Below are positions 10,126 through 22,537 of a stretch of DNA of 64,000 nucleotides, piece by piece. The notes beneath the pieces are model-generated. The model worked only from the letters and a program-made list of their open reading frames with translations. It was not told where the DNA came from and did no database searches. How positions within the stretch are numbered: the stretch's first letter is position 1; each line of letters opens with the position of its first letter. The position numbers and the translations under genes are program-made. This DNA is from Rheum nobile. Lineage: Eukaryota > Streptophyta > Magnoliopsida > Caryophyllales > Polygonaceae. The stretch lies in NCBI GenBank assembly GCA_027886185.1, contig WOAB01000098.1, positions 3,286,001 to 3,350,000 of the forward strand. The letters are read 5' to 3'.

Positions 10126-10788
10126 TGATGTGAACCAGGCAAAGATCTTCGTACTGGGTCAAGTAAAGTCGCCTCCAAAGGAAGCTTAGGTCGCCGACAA
10201 GGGAGAAGGACCACCAAAAGGCATGAAGGATAGGCACTTAACACCTCCTTGGAAAGGTTCCACCAAGAAGACTTAAGAGACTTGGTTATGGCTAGCATAG
10301 GTACCACCAAGTTTCAAATAAGGGTTGAACTCACGTCGAGGAAGGATAGACTCAACCTTCTAAATTAGAACTCGGGATAAGCTCTCAATGTCTCCTTGGA
10401 TTGGTTCCACCAAAAAGACATGAATGACTTGTTTGATTCTTGGTTTGGTACCACCAAGAAGCAAGCAAGTTTTGACCTTGATCGTAGGAAGGATAGGTAC
10501 CACCTTCTTCGATTGAGTTCGGGGTTGATTTGTTGGATTGGATAGGTACCACCAAAGGAACAAATCAATGAAAGAAAAAAAAAACTTGATAAATTGAATG
10601 AAAACAAAGCTGAATGCTAAGGATTTGATTTGATTCTTGTCTACCTTCCAAAAGGAGCTAACATAAGCTTATATAATAACTAGCTAAGCACTAATGGGCC
10701 ACACACACACGTGGGCTTTACAAAATGGTCCTAAACCCTAGCCATGACATGTTAAAACCAGGCCCAAGAATATAGCATAGGCTTCCAC
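10126..10788 (-). repeat. Probable gypsy LTR with repeated GGTACCACCAAG motif
   Basis: On the minus strand it would begin TGTGGAAGCC and end GGTTCACATCA. A TATATAAG box lies at about 10668-10675. Downstream, in the transcribed part, GGT(A/T)CCACCAA-type motifs occur about six times (near 10255, 10300, 10405, 10446, 10494, 10544). No primer binding site follows, which fits a 3' LTR or solo LTR. No clear target duplication was found. Sequence to the right (about 10795-11170) may be the end of its pol gene. Confidence 0.5.
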
Positions 10789-11180
10789 ATCGGCGTCCTA
10801 ACCCGAGTCCTCAGTGAGAGCGGAAATGGCATCCTTCTCGAGCCAACTTTGTATCCACTCGTGCCTTTCTTGTGAAACTTGGTCAGGGTGCTCCTCATGT
10901 CTAACCTCTAGGACAGACCCACATGGGGCTGCGCAAAAGTGGCATAATCAATCCGTGGTGCAAAAGTGGGTTGATCAATCAATGGTGTTAGAATTGTAGG
11001 TGTGCATAATGCTTGTGAAATTTGTGGTATATTTGGTCATATTGCTATTAGTTGTTAATATATAAATCCTTCTTGTTCCCAAGACCTTCCTATTAAGCAT
11101 GTTGCCTACCTTAACAACCAAAGACCAACTCCTCCAATTGGGCCGTATTCTAGCACATGTAATTATGGTTGGAGGAACTT
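10789..11180. other. Unassigned, possible gypsy pol tail
   Basis: The minus strand has a short charged open stretch (for example ERHEWIQSWLEKDAISALTE) that might be the C-terminus of a gypsy polyprotein next to its 3' LTR. No catalytic motif is visible. Confidence 0.3.
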
Positions 11181-13700
11181 GTAACACCCCTGACTTATGT
11201 CGGTAGTACCATACGCTAGTGACCTCAGACTGTAAAGTCTAAAGCCATCCAACACTTTAATCGGAACAATTATACTTAAATAAATAAATGAACATTAAAT
11301 AATAAAAGTAAATAGCGGAAGACTTTTATAACAAATACTTAAACCTTTATTAAAATCTTTCCTCGTAAATTGAGGAGATAAGTCTTACAATCGAAATTAC
11401 AATACAGCGAAAGACTTGTTAAATAAACCCTAACACATGACTAACTTAACTAGGTCTTACATTTATTTAAGAAGATTAAGTCAACACTAGACAACTTTTT
11501 TTTTTAAATATTACTTAAATTCTTCAATCTTCAATAGCAAGCATTCGTCTTTGATTTGTTTCTTCAAGACGTTTGAGACCAACCACTGTTGTACCGTATA
11601 GGATGCTTGACACCAGCCAACCATGTAAGGAAAGAGAAAGGTTGGTCAGTCTAATGAAAGACTATGCAAAAGATCAAACAAAATGGTTCTTGTGATTGTA
11701 TTTAGTTACTATCATTGTCTCTCGAATAATAGTCGGTAGACGATATATAACTCGGATACTCTAACTGAAACGATAGAAAAGGGTATGTGACAAGAGAAGA
11801 CTCCAAAGAAGGTGAATCTTGTAGGAATATGAATATTTGTTTAGGAACATTATAATCATCACACAAAGTTTGAAAACTGACCTTGAATATTTGGGTCATC
11901 GATCAACCTCACCGCATAATGTGAATACAGATTGGAAAGGGGACTTACTTTAGACAAGAGTCTGGGAGGGTTCCACGTTGTACTTCTCGCCTGAGGGTAT
12001 ATTAATTATGTGCAAAACGACACTTATCTTATTTAATTCCAGAACGTGTATTTACGTTAAAGCTTTTAATCCACAACAATCTCGCAATGAGATATAGAAC
12101 ATGGGACGAATCCCGAATTTCGACACTAGCTAAGTGCACCACCACTTATATTCGAATAAGGGTAGGTTATGACCAAAAAAGTATTAGGGCAAAATTCTTA
12201 ATATCAGCTATAAAGAAACAACTAAACCTCGCAAGGTAAATAAAGTTTCTACGAATACTCGTGCTAAACTAGCATATATGTCCACACCAAATGCACAACA
12301 ATCCACACCAAAGTCCATCTAGCATCCTATAATAATATATATATATAAGTCATTGCTAACATAATACAACCTAATAATAAGGTTCATTAATCACACCATT
12401 TTATCTCACAAGTTCTCAAACAACAAATAGAATTATTTATCCCAACTTAATCAATACAATAGATTAATTGTCAATTAAGAAAAATATGGAATAAAATAGC
12501 AAGATCAAACCGCCACTTGCCTTGAATCATGGATAGGATGAACGGTATCACGAGAAAGGTTGTTTCCGAGTAGCAAATTGACTTCCTGTTTTAAAATTAT
12601 TCCAACAGCAAATCCGAGACGTACCCAAATCACATACGATAAATAAATTATAATTAGATAATTTATTCAATATCGAAATTTGAAGGATACAATGTCTCGG
12701 TTTCTAATTGAATTTATTTAACTCATAAATAAAACAATTTCAAGGCTTTTTAATACAATGATTATTTATACGATTCTAACAATTAATTAGTCTTATAATC
12801 TAAATAATCATATCATAAATAAAATGATCCAATAATTTATTTATAATCCTAATAATTTCTAACTCAAAATATTATCTAAATGAAAAGTTATAATTTAACT
12901 ATTCATAATATAAGATAAAATCCAATAAATATAATTAATTTCATTTTAATATTCATAAAATTGAATTAATCATAACTTTATTTTTACAGTAATCCAGATT
13001 AACCAATTTAATTAAGATTCGGAAAAATAAATTAAAACAAAACAAAAAAATTCGAAAATTGGGAAAATAGCCATCGGAGTTGCGGCAGCAACGGCTGTTC
13101 AAGGGCCAAATTAGAGCTCGTTGGTGAAGCTCCGTCGTCGGGACAAGAGGGCTTTCAAAGGTGACTTCCAGGCGCAATTAATGGTGGCGGAAATTGCGGC
13201 GACAGAGCTCGGTGTTGGCCAGAATTGCACAAGGAACAGCCACGTGGGATTTCTAGGGTTCTTGAGATTGAGAGCGAAATTGGATGATGAAATCTGAATG
13301 GCTGAGGTCCTATTTGTAGGGTCTGGAAAGAGCTTGGAATGCACTACACAGTAGTCCAAATTTGAGTTAAAAATATCACGAATTGGCCCCGATTTCGTCC
13401 AAACCGTAATCGACACGTTTGAATATTTTTCTTGCCTTTCGGGGATGAATTCGATCTCATCCCGGGTTTATTCTTCCCGATTTCACAGTTATGAAGCGTC
13501 GAGATCTCTTCTACAAATCCATGCTTTAATTGGACGAAACGCGGCGAAAACGGGGCCAAAATCGGCCCATGACCGCCATGGATGGAGCTCGCCGAGAGCT
13601 TGGGCTGTTGGGGAAGAAAAGTGAATAGTAAATGGGGTCGGGCCCCCCACTTTTAAGCTATTTGCAATATTTTACCCAACATTTAAAGTTGTGGAAAAAA
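11181..13700 (-). repeat. Probable solo LTR, Tekay/Del-like, TGTAACACCC end
   Basis: The plus strand starts TGTAACACCCCTGAC at 11181, the typical terminus of long Tekay/Del chromovirus LTRs (TGTAAC...GTTACA). A promoter-like stretch on the minus strand (CTACAAATAGG near 13307-13318) followed by a C/T-rich leader suggests minus orientation. No primer binding site or polypurine tract is seen, so a solo LTR is likely. The right end is not resolved; the value given is where character changes to plain AT-rich DNA. Confidence 0.45.
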
Positions 13701-14735
13701 TACCCATGAAAGACTTTTCAAAAATTACAAAAATTATCCAAACTTATTTATTTTATTATTCTAAGTTTATAATATTGTTTTAACCCAAAACTAATATGTA
13801 GAAAAGATAAATTAGGTTAAAATAAAGCCTAAGTTACCCTTTTCTTATAAATTTAACCATACTTAACCCTTTTTAACACTTTGTTAGACTTGGTTCAAGT
13901 ATTCTATGTTAAAATTGATAAGTTGATTTAAATTATAATAAACAGAAGGTTAATCATAAATTAGACCATCCATAACTTAAAGAGATAACATACTTAATGT
14001 ATTTATTATTTTATCCCTCCCTTGGATAAACATAATAATTCTTATACTCTTTATTATTATATTTAAAATTCTAATAGTGAATTTTGATTAGATATGCATG
14101 AAATCTTTAGAATGAATTAATTTTCCACCGAAATAATAGTAATAAATTTCGATTAGATTGAATTAATGCATGAAATGTTTAGATTACATTGAATTAAATA
14201 TGCACTAATAAATTTTGATTAGATCGAATTAATGCACCAAATGTTTAGATTATGAATTTATGCAATGATAGTATATTCTTGTTGTAATTGAATCAAATAA
14301 TCTATGAAATTGAAAATGAAATGAAAATAAAAAAAATAGGATTTGTTTTAATAAATTAGAATATAGGAAGATTAGAAATATCAAAGAATCATATAATTAT
14401 TTAAGTAAAGAAATTTATAATAATTTTATTAACAAAATAAATATAAACAATTATTTAAATAAACAAATTAGAAGATTTAATTTAATTGAAAAAAGTTAAA
14501 CAATTGTATTTTAAAGTACTTAATATCTAACTTTTTAAATATCCCAAAACTCTACACTAAAAAGTAAATATTTAAAAAAAAATTAATGAAAAGAAATAAA
14601 TATTTAAACAATTTATATAAAAAAGTAATTATTGTATTTCGATATTTAACTATTTATTTAATTAAAAATTCTTAATATAAAACCTTTTTAATTTATTTTT
14701 TTAAAATGCATAAAAAAGGCGATAAAATAGTCGTT
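13701..14735. other. AT-rich intergenic DNA
   Basis: Very AT-rich with many short A and T runs. I see no gene, splice pattern or repeat edge here. Confidence 0.6.
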
Positions 14736-14739
14736 GCAT

Positions 14740-15480
14740 TCAGTGCGACAGCCATACAAAGGGTCCCGTCGACTGGGACAGCGGCGGGTCACAGGATCGG
14801 CCCGACACGGCATAGTTCACCCGAAATATAAGATCTTCGTATCTCATTCTCGGTGGTAGTCTAGGCAGTATTTCTCTGTACACACCGTTGTTGTCCAACA
14901 ATTCTGCCTCCAAATGCATTCGAACCAAAGAATAATCATGCTCTTCGTACCCCGACAATACAGCTAGTGACAGATATCCACAATGCTCGTCTGGAATTAC
15001 ATCTCTCGCCTCCTTAATGTATGGGAAGCAGAAGTAATCCACATTCTTAACCCCGAAGTTCACCCCCAAATAAATAATGGGTTGTTTAGGGAACTGGGAT
15101 CCAGACGCTTCGCATTGGCCACCAATGCCCGGCGAAACTCCACTTTTATCCTTTCTAGGACGGCCACAGCCCCTACCTTGGCTACCTTAGGTCCCATTCT
15201 CCTTCTCCTTCTCCTTCTCATACTCCTTCTCCTTCTCATACTCCTCTAACTCGGCCCTTTTGTGCTCAAACAAGCTCGGCTCCCTCTTGGTGGAATACTT
15301 TGTGGAACCCTTCGGCCTTCCTTTGGCAACGATACCCGTCGGCTCCGACAACGAAGATTCACGCGGATACTCCAAGTCATGGTACAAATCGGTGACTTGG
15401 TATAACGTGGATTTATTTAGAACCCCAGTTTTCTTCTTCTTGTACAATTCCTCAATTCTCAATTGTGGAATAGACATTGT
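14740..15480 (-). pseudogene. MULE C-terminal region with OTU-like domain
   Basis: Read 5' to 3' on the minus strand, a Glu/Lys linker containing GRPKGSTKYSTKREPS (15187-15477) leads to an OTU-like cysteine protease segment (14740-15069). The latter has DVIPDEHCGYLSLAVLSGY, equivalent to the family D-G-N-C-G-(F/Y) block with the cysteine kept and the preceding Gly-Asn changed to Glu-His, then RYEDLIFRV and a DPPLS stretch. FAR1/MULE proteins with a C-terminal OTU domain are known in plants. A TAA separates linker and OTU part, so the gene is broken. Confidence 0.72.
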
Positions 15481-15699
15481 TACATGGTCCTCAATGGAGT
15501 CGTCATGATAAAACTTATCCTATTCCAGCTGCCTCTAGAAGTGGTGGATCTCACTCGGCATTATCTGCCTCTTATCAATAATAGCCTCCCCAATTTAATG
15601 GATGCACGGCAGGCCTTGGCATTCTATCATCAAGTAATCATCGCACTCCTCCGTAAAATCATCTACCTCTAGCTGCTTATACATATCGAACAACTTCCT

Positions 15700-16633
15700 C
15701 AAGCCCCTATACAACACTTTTTAGATCAACTTCGTAAACACCCTTCTCATTACTAGCGGCATCTTGCTGAAATAATTTGGTTTTTTGATCTGAGACATCT
15801 CCATGATTGCCCTCACTTGCCCAATTTGACCTTCGATTGCATGGTGGATCCTCACTGCCATCCTGTTAAAATTGCCAATACTAGAACCCACAATATCCTT
15901 CAACACCTTATGCATACCCTCAACCCTATCAAAACAAAATACATGTATCGTGTTAGTAAAAAAGTATGACACCGAGCCCTAGGCCCAATAAACAACCCAA
16001 AAAATGAAAAAAGGGATACATGTTTGAAGTCCTCGTGAATAAGTGAAGATGATGATCTGTCCACGCTATGACTATGTTTTCCTTGTACAGATTCAGCCAC
16101 TATTTCTCAATGTATCGAACGAGTCCGCCCTTCCACGATTTCCTCAATTTTTGGAGCCTCTCTTCGTAGCTTTCCTCCGTGGTTGAACACCAAAGTCCCC
16201 AACATTGGCTGCAAAAGTCGCTGACTCTTTTCGAATCCTTCATTATTGGATTAGCATATGCCTAGATGTTGTGTTTGACCCAACACAAAAAGTGTTTAAC
16301 CCGATCTTTAAAAACTATTTGAATTGCATTGATGAGGGCCTTCTCTCGATCAGTCATTATGGTCGTCGACATTACTCCCGCCTCTTGAAACAAATGCATA
16401 AGCTTTTGCATTATGAATCTGTAATGCAAACCATCTTCCTCCCACGTAAATGCAAAGGCGATGTTGAACGTCTTGTTTGTGCATGTAAAACCGACAATCT
16501 CCACCAGATGCATCTTATACCTAAGGATGAATGTAAGAAAACAAAAAGTATAAGCAAATTTAGATCATGGATATTATGAATATATTAAATTGTAATAAAC
16601 ACAAGGCCATTATATACCTATTGGTCTTGTATG
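15700..16633 (-). pseudogene. MULE transposase, catalytic and post-catalytic part
   Basis: Cuts and joins element DNA. Motifs in order: YKMHLVEIVGFT and KTFNIAFAF (DDE core strand), TIMTDREKALINAI (second acidic motif), AWTDHHLHLF, then VEGMHKVLKDIV as in FAR1/MULE proteins. Two introns can be read: 16521-16617 (97 nt; TTAG acceptor) and 15926-16019 (94 nt); both restore the conserved protein in frame. Stops include a TAG after WVKHNI, consistent with loss of a glutamine codon. The exon at 16618-16633 is cut by the Sirevirus insertion at 16638/16639. Confidence 0.82.
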
Positions 16634-16638
16634 TGGTG
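16634..16638. repeat. Target duplication TGGTG, left copy
   Basis: TGGTG directly precedes the Sirevirus 3' LTR here and recurs at 25752-25756 directly after the 5' LTR. A perfect 5-bp duplication confirms one insertion into the MULE exon. Confidence 0.95.
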
Positions 16639-17755
16639 TGTAGGATCGTGATTGTTAGATAATAACTTAAGGAACTCGGAATATGGATTCTAAGTTCCCT
16701 TCGCAACGGAAATAAACAATCAAACAAATGACAAGTTCCTTATAGTGGAAACCTTTGATTGCCAACTAGCAATCCAGGATAAAAACCACTACCTTTCTTT
16801 CGAAAGGATTTCAAGGTCTACTTCTTGATTTCTTATCTCTTTTGGTTATAGCTTATCCTAGGAACAAACACACAGTTTCTTTGCCTTACACACAGTTAGG
16901 CAATCCTAGATAACTTAACACAATCAATAATCAATCCAAGAAACAGACTTTCGCATCTAGGAACTATCACTTACAGTCACAGGAACTTAGCACTCAACTC
17001 TTCTTTTCCTTGATTGGTTCCTCTTGATCTCGGTTTGCTTTGATGATCTTGTTTGAAGCTTCACACTTTGATGTTTACTATGGAGTGTGATTCTATTGTA
17101 AATGCTTGAAGATAACTCTTGAGTTAGTCTTTCTTTTATAGAGGATTCTTCGCAGCTTCTTCTTCTCTTGGTTCCACAGATTGAGCTTGCCCTAGGATAA
17201 GTGGTTCTCCTTGGTCCACGTTGTTCTTGGCATGTGCAAACAACCTAGGCAGCTCAGAATCCTTCTAGGTTAGTCAACCTTTTCAGCCAAGTCGTTCTCC
17301 AGCTTCCTTTGTCTGAGGTTCAACACTCTGGGCGCTTGGGAACTGACTTCTGGACAGCGACAGATTCCATGTCCTATCGCTTTCACCTTTCTCTGTCCGA
17401 GGTTCAGCGTTCTAGGTGTCTTGGAGTCTTGCTCTTGGATGGTGGCAGGCTTTTGGAAGCTTCTCTCAAGTCGCTTTCGACTTCCTTTTGTCCGAGGTTG
17501 GTGTTCCCAGATTTCTCAGGAATCGCAATCTTGTGTGCTTCATTTCTGGGCACATCTGGGTTCCTTCCTTTGTTTTGTTCCTTGGTTCTCTTGTCCTGTT
17601 TGGCATTCATACCTTCGGTATTTGTCATGTGGTTCCTTAAGCACATCTTTGAGATAAAAACATTAGTAACATAATATTTGTCATCTTCAAAAGTAGAAAA
17701 ACTGAGGAAAGGAACTCTCAGGGGAACCGAAGTTCCAGAGTTCCGTTTCCTAACA
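16639..17755 (-). repeat. Sirevirus 3' LTR (1117 bp)
   Basis: Minus strand TGTTAGGAAACGG...ATCCTACA. Matches 24625-25751 nearly throughout. The two plus-strand ORFs inside it are LTR sequence, not genes. Confidence 0.95.
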
Positions 17756-19312
17756 ATTTCCCCCTTTTTGATGATGACAAATATAAGGAACCTGGCAGTA
17801 TAATAAGGACATGAAATTCATGAGAACAGTTGAGCTAAAAGATTTACAACTTTATAAAATAATGATAGAACATTCAATAGTTGCAAATTCCCCCTAAGCA
17901 GATGAACTAAGTTATTCAAGTTCCCCCTCAAAAATAGAACGGGTTCAGATTTCCTATAGGTCCAGTAGTTCCAATAGTTCAGGGTTCCTATCCATTCTTC
18001 CCCCTTTTGACATCATCGAAAAGATCAAGTTACTTATCAAGTATAGGATATCAATGTGAAATAAACAATTTGCGTTAAACCCATGACAGAGACCATAATA
18101 GAAACTTAAGGCAAAGACAAATGATGCATTAGAAACATTACCATAAGAGTTCATTAATCATTAAAGTCAAGTACATTGCTCAGAGATGCATAGTGGAAAG
18201 AGAAACAAAAGAGCACAACCAACTGGACATTAGACAAAAAAAGGATAGAAGAGGGGAGTAGGACCCTAGGAAACTACTAGCATACTGTGATGTTATAGCA
18301 CTGGGAACTAGGAGAGACGTTCCTATGGCAGCGTAGTGGCCTCCTCTTCAGTTTCCTTCTTTTCTGCAGTTCCTTCATCTTGGCCTGTTGTTATCTTATC
18401 GGCCTAATTACCTCCAATTGAGCAAGGTTAAGATTGAGGTTTTTCTTGGCCATTGAGAATCAATCTATTGGAAACAAAGGAGCTTTGTGTTTTGAGAGAG
18501 ATAGGGGAACATGAGATTGAGAGAAGGCGTGAGAGAACAGAGTGCTCGGCTCAATCAAACAGGAAACCTTAAATAACCCTTGAGCAATTTTGGAGCCGTT
18601 GAGAATAAATCCATTGGAGATAATTCTGGGAACTTTGAAGAGTTGAAACGGCTAATTTTCTTGAAGCTTTTGCGCCTTTGCAACGGTCACAAATTCAAAG
18701 ATTAGATGCTCAAAAAAGGCAACAGTTCAAGGCTGAGAAGACGTCTCTGACGCTGTGAGATTTGCCATAAATACTGTCTTGGGAGGAGCAATTCTCTTAC
18801 TAGCCGTTTAAGGGGTAGCCCATCCTAGTTTCTTTCTGGCGATATTTTCAGTGTGCTAGAGGGATATATGGGAACCTTTGATGTGGGTTTTAAAACATAG
18901 GACCAGAAAGTACGTTCCCATTAAATAAATCGGGGAAGGCCATTTATCGCATCACACACTAGTTCCCAGAGAGGGTTAAGAAGAGGATCATAGGGAAATA
19001 GATTGTGTAATGAGGCAAGGGAGGGTCATAGTACACAATCATCATTTCGTCTTGTATTGTTGGGTTAGAAAGATTATCAGATTGTGACTTTTGGGCCAAC
19101 AAAGAAACTTGAACAATGGAGAAGTTGAAAGAATAATGAAGACCAAAAGATACGAACTAGAAAAATTTATCTAAGTCTTTTTAAGAAACCATTATGGAAA
19201 AGAGGGTTTGTAGCAAAAAATATAACACATAGATATCAAGACTCAACAAGTGAAAAATCTTAAACTAGTCAATCAGGGGAACTGGAAAGGAGCCTTTAAA
19301 CTAAGGTCACTA
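17756..19312 (-). other. Sirevirus 3' untranslated region with four polypurine tracts
   Basis: Minus-strand G-runs in A-rich context occur at about 17756-17770 (next to the LTR, AAAAAGGGGGAAAT), 17885-17895, 17920-17932 and 17997-18010. The first is the normal plus-strand primer; repeated copies are a described Sirevirus feature. The remaining 1.2 kb holds no convincing coding region. Confidence 0.75.
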
Positions 19313-20745
19313 CTAGGTTATAGGAATCATTCCCAGTTCAAATCTAAGGTTCTCGAAGGGAACTCTATTCAAGGCTTTGGTGAAGGTGAATATATCTGCA
19401 ACCTGATCTTCAGTTCTACAAAATTTCATAATGATGTTTCCTTTCTCAATATGATCTCTAAGAAAATGATGTCTTATATCTATATGTTTGGTCCTAGTGT
19501 GATGTACAGGATTCTTTGAAATGTTTATGGCACTAGTGTTATCACAAAGAATAGTAAGAGGGCCATAAGACATACCAAAGTCCACGAGTTGTTGCTTTAG
19601 CCAGAGAAGTTGGGAACAGCAGGAGGCAGCCGCAATATACCGGATTCTGTGGTGGAGAGAGAGACTGAGACTTGTTTCTTTGATCCCCATGACACAAGGC
19701 AAGGGCCTAGGAACTGTGCCATTCCAGAGGTGCTCTTCCTATCCACCAAGTATCCAGCATAATCAGCATCAGTGAAACCCATTAGCTCAAAGGGACACTC
19801 TTTGGGGTACCAAATACAGAGAGAGTCAGTTCCCTTGAGATATCGAAGTATTCTCTTCACAGCAGCCAAGTGGGTTTCTCTTGGACAATATTGGAACCTA
19901 GCACACAAGCCAACAGCAAAAACAATGTCTGGGCAACTAGCGGTTAGGTACATGAGTGAGCCTATCATACCTCTATAGAGTTTCTCTTCCACTAGAGGAC
20001 TTGAGTGGTCCTTGTCCAAATGAGCAATGGTGGAGATGGGAGTGGAGAGAGGCTTGCTTGAATCCATTTTGAACTTCTTTAGTAGTTCCCTAACATACTT
20101 TTGTTGGTGAATTTGAATACCATCTTCCTTTTGAGTGATTTGTAATCCGAGGAAGAAGGTGAGTTCCCCAATTAAGCTCATTTCGAATTCACTGTTCATC
20201 AAGTCTTTGAACTTGTCTACAAGGGACAGGTCAGTGGAACCAAAAATAATATCATCTACATAAATTTCAACCAATAAGATGTTACCTTTTTCTTCTAGGA
20301 TGAAGAGAGTTTTGTCAATAACCCCACGCCTGTAGCCATTTGAGAGTAGGAACTGGGCAAGTCGATCATACCAAGCTCTGGGAGCTTGCTTGAGGCCGTA
20401 CAGTGCCTTGTCTAGAAAGTAGACATGGTCTGGATGATCGTCGTCTTCAAAACCAGGTGGTTGCTTGACATAGACTTCTTCTTGAAGAATTCCATTGAGG
20501 AAGGCCGTCTTTACATCCATTTGGAACAACTTGAACCCTTTGTGTGATGCAAAGGCAATCAACAATCTTATTGCCTCAATCCTTGCCACTGGAGCATAGA
20601 TTTCATCATAGTCGATGCCTTCTTGTTGATTGTATCCTTGAGCAATGAGTCTAGCTTTGTTCCTTATCACAGCTCCTGTATCATCTAGCTTGTTTCTGAA
20701 AACCCATCTAGTTCCTATGATGTGTTTATCCTTGGGGCGGGGAAC
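19313..20745 (-). pseudogene. Sirevirus reverse transcriptase and RNase H
   Basis: RT motifs [40 protein letters not shown] and catalytic YVDD (about 20255) are present. RNase H has GFTDADYAG, then, after a frameshift near 19690, ILCDNTSAINISKNPVHHTR and ADIFTKAL-like sequence. A TGA just upstream (about 20750) replaces a conserved Trp between integrase and RT. Confidence 0.93.
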
Positions 20746-20751
20746 TAGATG

Positions 20752-22294
20752 TCATACTTTGTTTCTTTCAAACTGATGAAGCTCTTCTTGCATAGCTTGG
20801 ATCCAGTCCGCATCCTTCAGTGCCTCACCTATGTTCTTTGGTTCCACAATAGATAGAAAGGCATTGAAGACAAAGAAGGTTAGATGTTCGAACCTGACTG
20901 GAGGCTTGATGACTCTTCTTTCTCTGTTAGGAGCTAGAGCATTTGATGTGGAGACATTCTGAGTTGAGCATTCAGCTTCCTGGTTGGGATCACCTTCTCC
21001 ATTGAAGATCATGTGGGAAGATGAATCATTGAAGTCTCCACAGATGTTGTCGTCATGCTCCTGGTTCCCAGAAATGGATTGTTGTTCATTATTCATGGGA
21101 ACTGGTGGAGGAGCCATTGGAGGGTTTCGAGCAGCAGGACAGGAACTGGGTGGAGTGACATCTTCATCTGGATCTTCTTGATATGACTTGGGAAACGGGT
21201 CTTCAAAGAAATTGGTGGTGTTCTGCACAATCTTTCCAAGTGATTTTTCATTAAAAATAACATGAACACTTTCTTCTACCTTTTTAGTCCTTTTGTTGAA
21301 GACTTTGTACGCCTTGCTACCCGAGGCATATCCAATGAAGATTCCTTCATCACTTCTTGGGTCGAATTTGCCAAGATTGTCCTTCCCATTGTTGTGCACA
21401 AAGCACTTGCATCCGAACACCCTCAGATGTGAGATGTTGGAAACTCTTCCTCTTAGGAGCTCATAGGGTGTCTTTTCTGTGATTGGGCAAAGCATGGCTC
21501 GATTGATGATGTAGCAAGCTGTGTTGATCGCCTCAGCCCAAAATGATTGAGAGAGTCCACTTGAGATCAGCATAGTCCGAGCCATGTCTTCCAAAGTTCT
21601 GTTCTTCCTTTCCACTACTCCATTTTTGTTGAGGAGTGTATGGTGCAGAGATGTTGTGATCAATTTCATGCTCACTGCAAAAGGTTAGAAATTCTCCATT
21701 TTTGAATTCGGTACCATGGTCAGACCGAATAGCATTGAGTGAACAATCAAGAGATTTTTTTAACAAGGGAACCAGATCTTTAAAGCGGTCAATAACTTCA
21801 CTCTTAGATTTAATAAAGATGGTCCAAGTAAAGCGAGAGAAGTAATCGACAAGAACAAAGATATACCTGTTCCCTTCTAGGCTTTGAACTCTCATGGGTC
21901 CACACAGATCCATGTGGATGAGTTCAAGAGGCCTTGAGGTGCTTACCATGTTTTTGGACTTGAAGGAACTACGAGCCTGTTTCCCTTTTACACAGTCAGA
22001 GCACAGTTCCTTAGATGTGCCACTTAGCTTTGGCAACCCTCTGACTAGATCCTTTGAGTGTAGCTTTTGAATCAGCTTGGTGCTAGCATGACCGAGGCGT
22101 TGATGCCACAAATCAGCTTGGTCATTCACAGTTGAGAGACAAAGTTTCTCCTTGGGAACAAAGGATGGATCAATTATGTAGACATTGTTGAATCTTTTCC
22201 CTTTTAGGATGATTTGTCCCGAGGAGTCAAGGACTGAACATTCGTTTGATCTGAATCTAACTTCATTGTCTCCTTGATCACACAGCTGTGACAC
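20752..22294 (-). pseudogene. Sirevirus integrase
   Basis: The zinc domain ends CSDCVKGKQARSSF. The core has D (LIHMDLCGPMRV), D (AIRSDHGTEF) and E (GVVERKNRTLEDM). A one-base frameshift at about 21630 lies between the second Asp and the Glu. The region after the core (RVFGCKCFVHNN, GIFIGYASGSKAYKVF) is typical of copia polyproteins, and a Pro/Ser-rich linker leads to RT. Confidence 0.92.
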
Positions 22295-22537
22295 ACTTAT
22301 TATATCAAAACCAAGATTATCAATAAGGTGAACTTTGTTTACCTAAATGTGGTCGTTGAGTTTCACAGTTCATATTCCACAGATTTTCCCTTTGCTTTTG
22401 TCTCCAAAGGATATGTTCCCTCCTTGGAGAGGTTGAAGAGAGGTCATTTGATTTCTTCTTCCAATCATATGGCATGAGCAACCACTGTCGATGTACCATA
22501 GTTGAGGTTGCCTCTCTTCTTTCTGCACATAAGGGAA
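22295..22537 (-). pseudogene. Sirevirus protease remnant
   Basis: In one frame the minus strand reads YIDSGCSCHMIG, the copia protease active site (D-S-G in place of D-T-G, as in this group). It is out of frame with gag upstream, and stops separate it from integrase. Confidence 0.7.

Noticed and set aside
17309..17674. ORF repeated at 25295-25636
   Set aside because: Both lie wholly inside the Sirevirus LTRs; the apparent conservation is only LTR identity.
17756..19312. Envelope-like gene of a Sirevirus
   Set aside because: No long frame with signal peptide, coiled coil or membrane segment was found between RNase H and the 3' LTR.
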